Program-made: the position numbers and the translations under genes
Assembly (NCBI GenBank): GCA_010093685.1
Contig: MU006217.1
Location: 768,911-832,910, forward strand
Reading direction: 5' to 3'
DNA length: 64,000 nucleotides
DNA from: Ophiobolus disseminans
Taxonomy: Eukaryota > Ascomycota > Dothideomycetes > Pleosporales > Phaeosphaeriaceae
Notes under the pieces: generated by a model
Databases searched by the model: none
Seen by the model: the letters and a program-made list of their open reading frames with translations, nothing else
Told to the model about the DNA's origin: nothing
Shown: piece by piece, positions 59,796 through 64,000 of the stretch
How positions within the stretch are numbered: the first letter of the stretch is position 1
How the letters are laid out: each line of letters opens with the position of its first letter

Positions 59796-60766
59796 TTATA
59801 TAAAATTCACGAATTCAGTCGCCATATCGTCCTCTGAAATGCCTAATTTCTCGTTCCACAGCCCATGTGGTCTCAGCTCAACTAGTCCCATTTTACCCAT
59901 TGCACAGCCTCTTGTCAGATACATAATTCCACTAAAGTCGCCGGCTTTGACTCTTCTCTGACCGTTTGCAATAACTTCTTCGGATTTGAGGTATGTGACC
60001 GTCCATTTTTGACCGTCTATCTTCTCAATGACATCAAGGATATCTTGCTGCGAGTGATGGAAGGACGCAATGAAGACGTATTTGTTCTTCGTCTCATCAG
60101 CCTGTTCGACACACGTCCTGATAGCTTTGGCAATTGTCGCCAAAGTAGTAGAAGCGAAGATAGTTTTCCCCTCATCAATCAATCCTGCAGTTTTGTTTTT
60201 GAAATTGAAACCAAAGAATTCGTTCGTCATGGCCCAGTCGAAAAACCCACCGGTAACGAGACCCGTCCAGGACATCTGGGACTCCTTTGATTGGAGATAA
60301 TCGACAATGGCTGTCTTGTACGGGTTGGTGTAAGGATTGATCTCCACCATCTGGGGATCCCGTGTCCATGGGCCGTATTCGCTCGGGAAAAATCGTTTGA
60401 CGCCGGCTGCCAGGGCAGCATCGATGAAGATCGTCTGGTCTGCTGCTGCGTGACCGCCGACTATACTGACCACCACATCTTGCCCTTCCATAGCAGCCTT
60501 CACAGAGGAGAAATCCTTATAGCCCACTTTGAAGACTCTCGTGCCTTCTGGAATTGCTGTAGTCGATTCTTTCCGGCTAAGGACGCTCACTTCATATCCG
60601 GCGTTCAGGAACTGATTCAGGGTCGGGATGCCTAAAGCTCCACCCGCCTAGATGGTAGAGCAATGAGTATCATCATTGTATTCTGGGTGTTTTGAACACC
60701 TGCATACGTGGTGTAAAGGGCAGTAGCACTCACGCCAATTATCATTATTTTCCTGAGCGCGGCCAT
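59796..60766 (-). CDS. NmrA/isoflavone-reductase-like NAD(P)H-dependent oxidoreductase
   Basis: Model: complement(join(59796..60647, 60734..60766)), 294 aa. The 33-nt first exon encodes MAALRKIMIIG, and splicing (86-bp intron) completes the NADP-binding loop GAGGALGIPTL, with VLSRKES after the second strand. FFPSEYGPW and the following NPYKT, whose Lys sits where family reductases keep a catalytic lysine, are present. This atypical short-chain dehydrogenase group includes isoflavone and phenylcoumaran reductases and many fungal secondary-metabolism or stress enzymes; the substrate cannot be read from the sequence. It converges on the repeat-protein gene with only 163 bp between stops. Confidence 0.9.
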
Positions 60767-61624
60767 TGTTGCATTTTCACGAGCTTGTACGAACAGATTT
60801 GTATGCAACTTGGAAGCGTTGGTTCGAGTATTCAGACTGAAGATTTAGGCTGGAGTGGTGTTTCATAACTAACAGTTCCATCCCGAGGTCATTTATACAT
60901 TTCACGTTGTTATAAATTTATTGCCAAAACAGATGCCAGTAGTGCCAGCTTGCCGAGAAAGACTTTTCGTGATTATATAATCCACCCACATGTACAAGTG
61001 AATCTATCATACTACTTGAGCTGGGCTGCGGAGTTGTGTGATAGGGCCGGCTGCAAAGACCGGGCAAATCAATTACTTAGCTCACATTTTTTCTTTTCTA
61101 CCTGTGCGATTGAAACGCACTCCCTTGATCAGCGAGCCAACTTTAGTTCGGCCCTGACTCCGCCAAGTCTAGATAACCACATCATCACTCCATTTGAAAG
61201 TAATCATCTGCATGAATTTGTAATTTTACTTTGTCCCCAACTAATTACAGGTGAGAAGATGTTTGCCGAATAAAGTATCTACCAGCCAAGTACGAGCTCC
61301 GTTTTGCGCTGTTCGAAAGACATCAAGACTGGTTACAAAGAATTTCTTGAACCTCCATTTCCATGTTAGGAGAGGCCAACGGCTGCACAAGCGCCGGGAG
61401 GTGCTCCAAAAGAAGAACCATGGCTATGAGTGTCTACCGCACAGAGTATGAGGTCAAGCCGATTGTACATAGCCAACGCCTTTAAAAACCGAAGCTTCGC
61501 GAAGCATATCCATGCTACTTCTCGTTATGCCTAAAATCGCCTGTCTAACCTCCTCAGCTCCCCCGATTGCGTCGTGATCGATGTGCGGCCCCACAGACAT
61601 TTCCAGAGAAACGCAGTAGGTGGA
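60767..61624. other. Intergenic region between reductase promoter and protease 3' end
   Basis: These 858 AT-rich bp contain the reductase promoter and the 3' end of the protease gene. A 107-codon frame (60950-61273) has no motif. No gene is supported. Confidence 0.5.
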
Positions 61625-64000
61625 TTACCACTTGCAAGTAACAAGTCGACGCCGCTTCATACTGGAACCCGAATTCTTCTTCAGATTGTTCACACACCAC
61701 TCGTTTGATTTAGGATCTTCCCAAAGTAAGCACAATTTGTAGAAAAGATACGCGATACACTCACCATGCTGCTTCAAATCACCCCAGCAATCGATCCTTC
61801 GATCTCCTTTGAACAATGCACCCGCGTTTTGCCCGTTGTTCTTGTACGTGTATTCTTCGCCCCAAAGGGTGCGCTTCCACTCTCCTCCCGGCCATGAGGG
61901 TGCATCAAACCATTTCGGGCCGGACTCTTTACCGAGATTAGTCTGTGACCAGTCGTCCACTTTGGAGTGGCACAAGCTGTCTGCTTCTTTGACGTGATTT
62001 TGCAGTCCGTAGAAGAAATGGCGATAATAAAAGTTCTGTGTGCACGTCGTATCGGGTGGATCATTTGGGAGCCAAGGACTGGTGGTTGTGCAGTGAGGCT
62101 CAACGACTTGCTCCAGTCCAACAACGAACGTTCGTCCTTCGTCGACGGGCTTGGGTGGAGGTGCTGGCGGATTCGAGGTGGCGCCGCCGACCTTTTCATG
62201 TGCTGCTTTATCTGCGCCATTCCAGATCTTGCAGGCATGGTCGTTAGTGACTTCCCCCACAGACATGATTACTGCACTTACCATATTGACTTGCATGTTC
62301 GGCTTATCGGGATTCGAGTTCTTGACACGCTCCCAACTTGACTCAGGTGTTCGAAGCCATCTTTTGATTTCTTTGACTCTATCTTTCACATTCTTGCTCT
62401 TGTCCCAAGGTTCGTAGTTCATGTGCGTGGCAATGATGCCTGCGACTGCGGGAGCGGCGAATGATGTACCCGAATCGATCGTTTCCTTGCCGTCATTGTG
62501 ATCATGGACTTGAACGTCCACCCCAACAGCGTATATTGTCAGTTGTGTGCCGTCCTGAGTGCCCTGGCCTTGAGTCAAAGGCCACGCTTTCCCTTCAAGG
62601 GTAGCTGCTCCGACATTTATCACCGGGAAGTTTTCTCCTTCCATGACAGCTGGGATCATGTCAATGATATCTCGCTTATCTTGGTTGCCGTAGTTTCCCG
62701 AAGCTAGCACTATGGGGATTCCATAGTCTGTGAGCTTTGATACGGGGTCAATGTAGTCCCTGCCTGCGAAAGCTTTGAACGCATCATCTCGTGTATAACC
62801 CGGCGCATTATCCGGTCCGACACCTCGACTCATAACAACTACCTATGGACAAGGCGCGTTAGCAAATGAGTAGAAAAAAGAAGTAGTCTTAATTCCATGC
62901 TTCATGGGCGCTGGGAATCTGCTTACCGCTCGCAAATCTGGCTTTTTCAACGTTCTGCGGCGAAACATAAAATCTCTCCATGCTGCTTCCATACCCTGCG
63001 CCAGATCGCCTTGCTGGTCTCTCTCTGTCTGGACTGGGACAAGGATGACCCCTTTTGCTGTGCCCCAGTGTCCTAATATCTTCGATGCAACTTTTGTTCC
63101 ATGCCCTGTGGGAGAATGATCTGCTCGATGGTCGCGCCTTGGAGATGCATTGTTGAACGAGTCTGTTCTAACAATCGCCCTGTCGTCAGTTGGGTCATCA
63201 AAGCCAGGGAATACCTTCTCGCCATGTTCCTTAACATGAAGTCAGTGTCAGTCCTCCTAATGATGGCAATCACTTACGTCCACGACATCCACTTCCACCC
63301 CATGATCGATAAGGTAAACAATAACACCCTGCCCTGAGTTCTTCTCGTAGACATAGTCTTTCCTAATAGCACGTTACCGTCAGCATGTATTCGCCAAGAT
63401 CCTGCTTGTGGATGCGAACTTACATATCGTCTAGATTGCTTCCTCTTCACGGTAATGCATTAGTGTCACCGTCATGATATCATTATCAAGAAACTCACTC
63501 GTATCGACTAGCCTGTACTAGATCTTTAATGGCGTTCTGCTGCTTCTCCCAGTCGCCCCATTCGACTTTGCGTGACCTTAAGGCATAGAGGTCTCCGTGG
63601 TCTGATCCAGGAACCGGACTCATTTCGACAGAGCCTCTGGTTGGCTCGATGTGAGCAATCCACTCTTTCTTCTTCGAGACTTCTTCATATCCGGCTTGAT
63701 CAAGAATCAATGAAAACCAGCCGCCCGGTTTCCGTAGTTTGTCAAACTCGTCAAACTTTCCTTCGTCGAGAAGTTTTTCGATCTCCTCTTGTGGAAGTGG
63801 TATGTCCTTTCCCCAGGGAAAGACCTTCCACTGGAACATCTTGGACTTGTCTTTAACCAAGCCCTCCAGCCAAATACGTGTATCGTTTACTTGTTTTCCA
63901 TTATTTCGATCAGTCACCCAGGCTGAATATGACGCTGTCCCGGGTGGCAGCTCATTGCGTTGTTCGATAGCGATTGGATTAGCTGCTAAGAATAGACCAT
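61625..64000 (-). CDS. Subtilisin-like serine protease (S8) with cysteine-rich C-terminal region, 5' end cut by window edge
   Basis: Model: complement(join(61625..62227, 62282..62842, 62927..63229, 63278..63362, 63424..63444, 63499..>64000)), at least 690 aa. An N-terminal prodomain-like region precedes the S8 domain. The triad is present: Asp in VYLIDHGVEVD, His in SPTGHGTKVAS and Ser in DSGTSFAAPAVAG, plus the oxyanion Asn in LASGNYGN. His after the catalytic Asp replaces the usual Thr/Ser. About 190 C-terminal residues contain eight cysteines and many tryptophans, match no domain I know, and end SSMKRRRLVTCKW. A 54-bp in-frame intron (62228-62281) with CACTAAC is inferred. The second exon is 21 nt. 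A further intron near 61770 (GTGAGT after CAT) cannot be excluded. Probably secreted, but the signal region lies outside the window. Confidence 0.87.

Overview
The window is nuclear DNA from a filamentous ascomycete (Pezizomycotina). Gene content and style suggest Dothideomycetes/Pleosporales, but that is inference. The evidence is densely packed single genes on both strands, many short introns (mostly 45-100 bp) with GTAAGT/GTATGT-like donors and CTAAC/CTGAC branch points, and clear orthologues of fungal housekeeping genes. I see no bacterial-type operon, CRISPR array, transposase, rRNA or convincing tRNA. I rebuilt spliced models by hand wherever the reading frame breaks, so several genes that look interrupted are intact.

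Left part (1-25 kb): a UAS/UBX Cdc48 adaptor (cut by the left edge) sits head-to-head with the proteasome adaptor ECM29. Next come a RhoGAP and, divergently, the Rab geranylgeranyltransferase beta subunit BET2. Then follow an uncharacterised zinc-finger protein, a FAR-17a/AIG1 membrane protein with two very small exons, a cytosolic GH3/PA14 beta-glucosidase, ILM1, a membrane dipeptidase and an L-lactate dehydrogenase.

Middle part (25-56.6 kb): SET1 (COMPASS H3K4 methyltransferase), RIB4 (lumazine synthase) and GFA1 (first enzyme of chitin precursor synthesis) lie in a row on the minus strand. An AVT3-type vacuolar amino-acid exporter and the vacuolar cation-chloride cotransporter VHC1 are head-to-head. 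RAM2 (farnesyl/geranylgeranyl transferase alpha), an L-serine/threonine dehydratase, a six-helix orphan membrane protein, MAK11 (60S biogenesis) and VID21/EAF1 (NuA4 scaffold) follow.

Right part (56.6-64 kb): the content turns accessory. There is a disordered protein with three 58-residue tandem repeats, an NmrA/isoflavone-reductase-like enzyme, and a subtilisin-like protease with a cysteine-rich tail, cut by the right edge.

The genes are not one pathway. The recurring pattern is divergent pairs with related roles: Cdc48/proteasome adaptors, small-GTPase regulators, vacuolar transporters, and nuclear/nucleolar factors. The best candidates for something undescribed are the 3x58 repeat protein and the protease tail. 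I found no convincing new multi-gene system.
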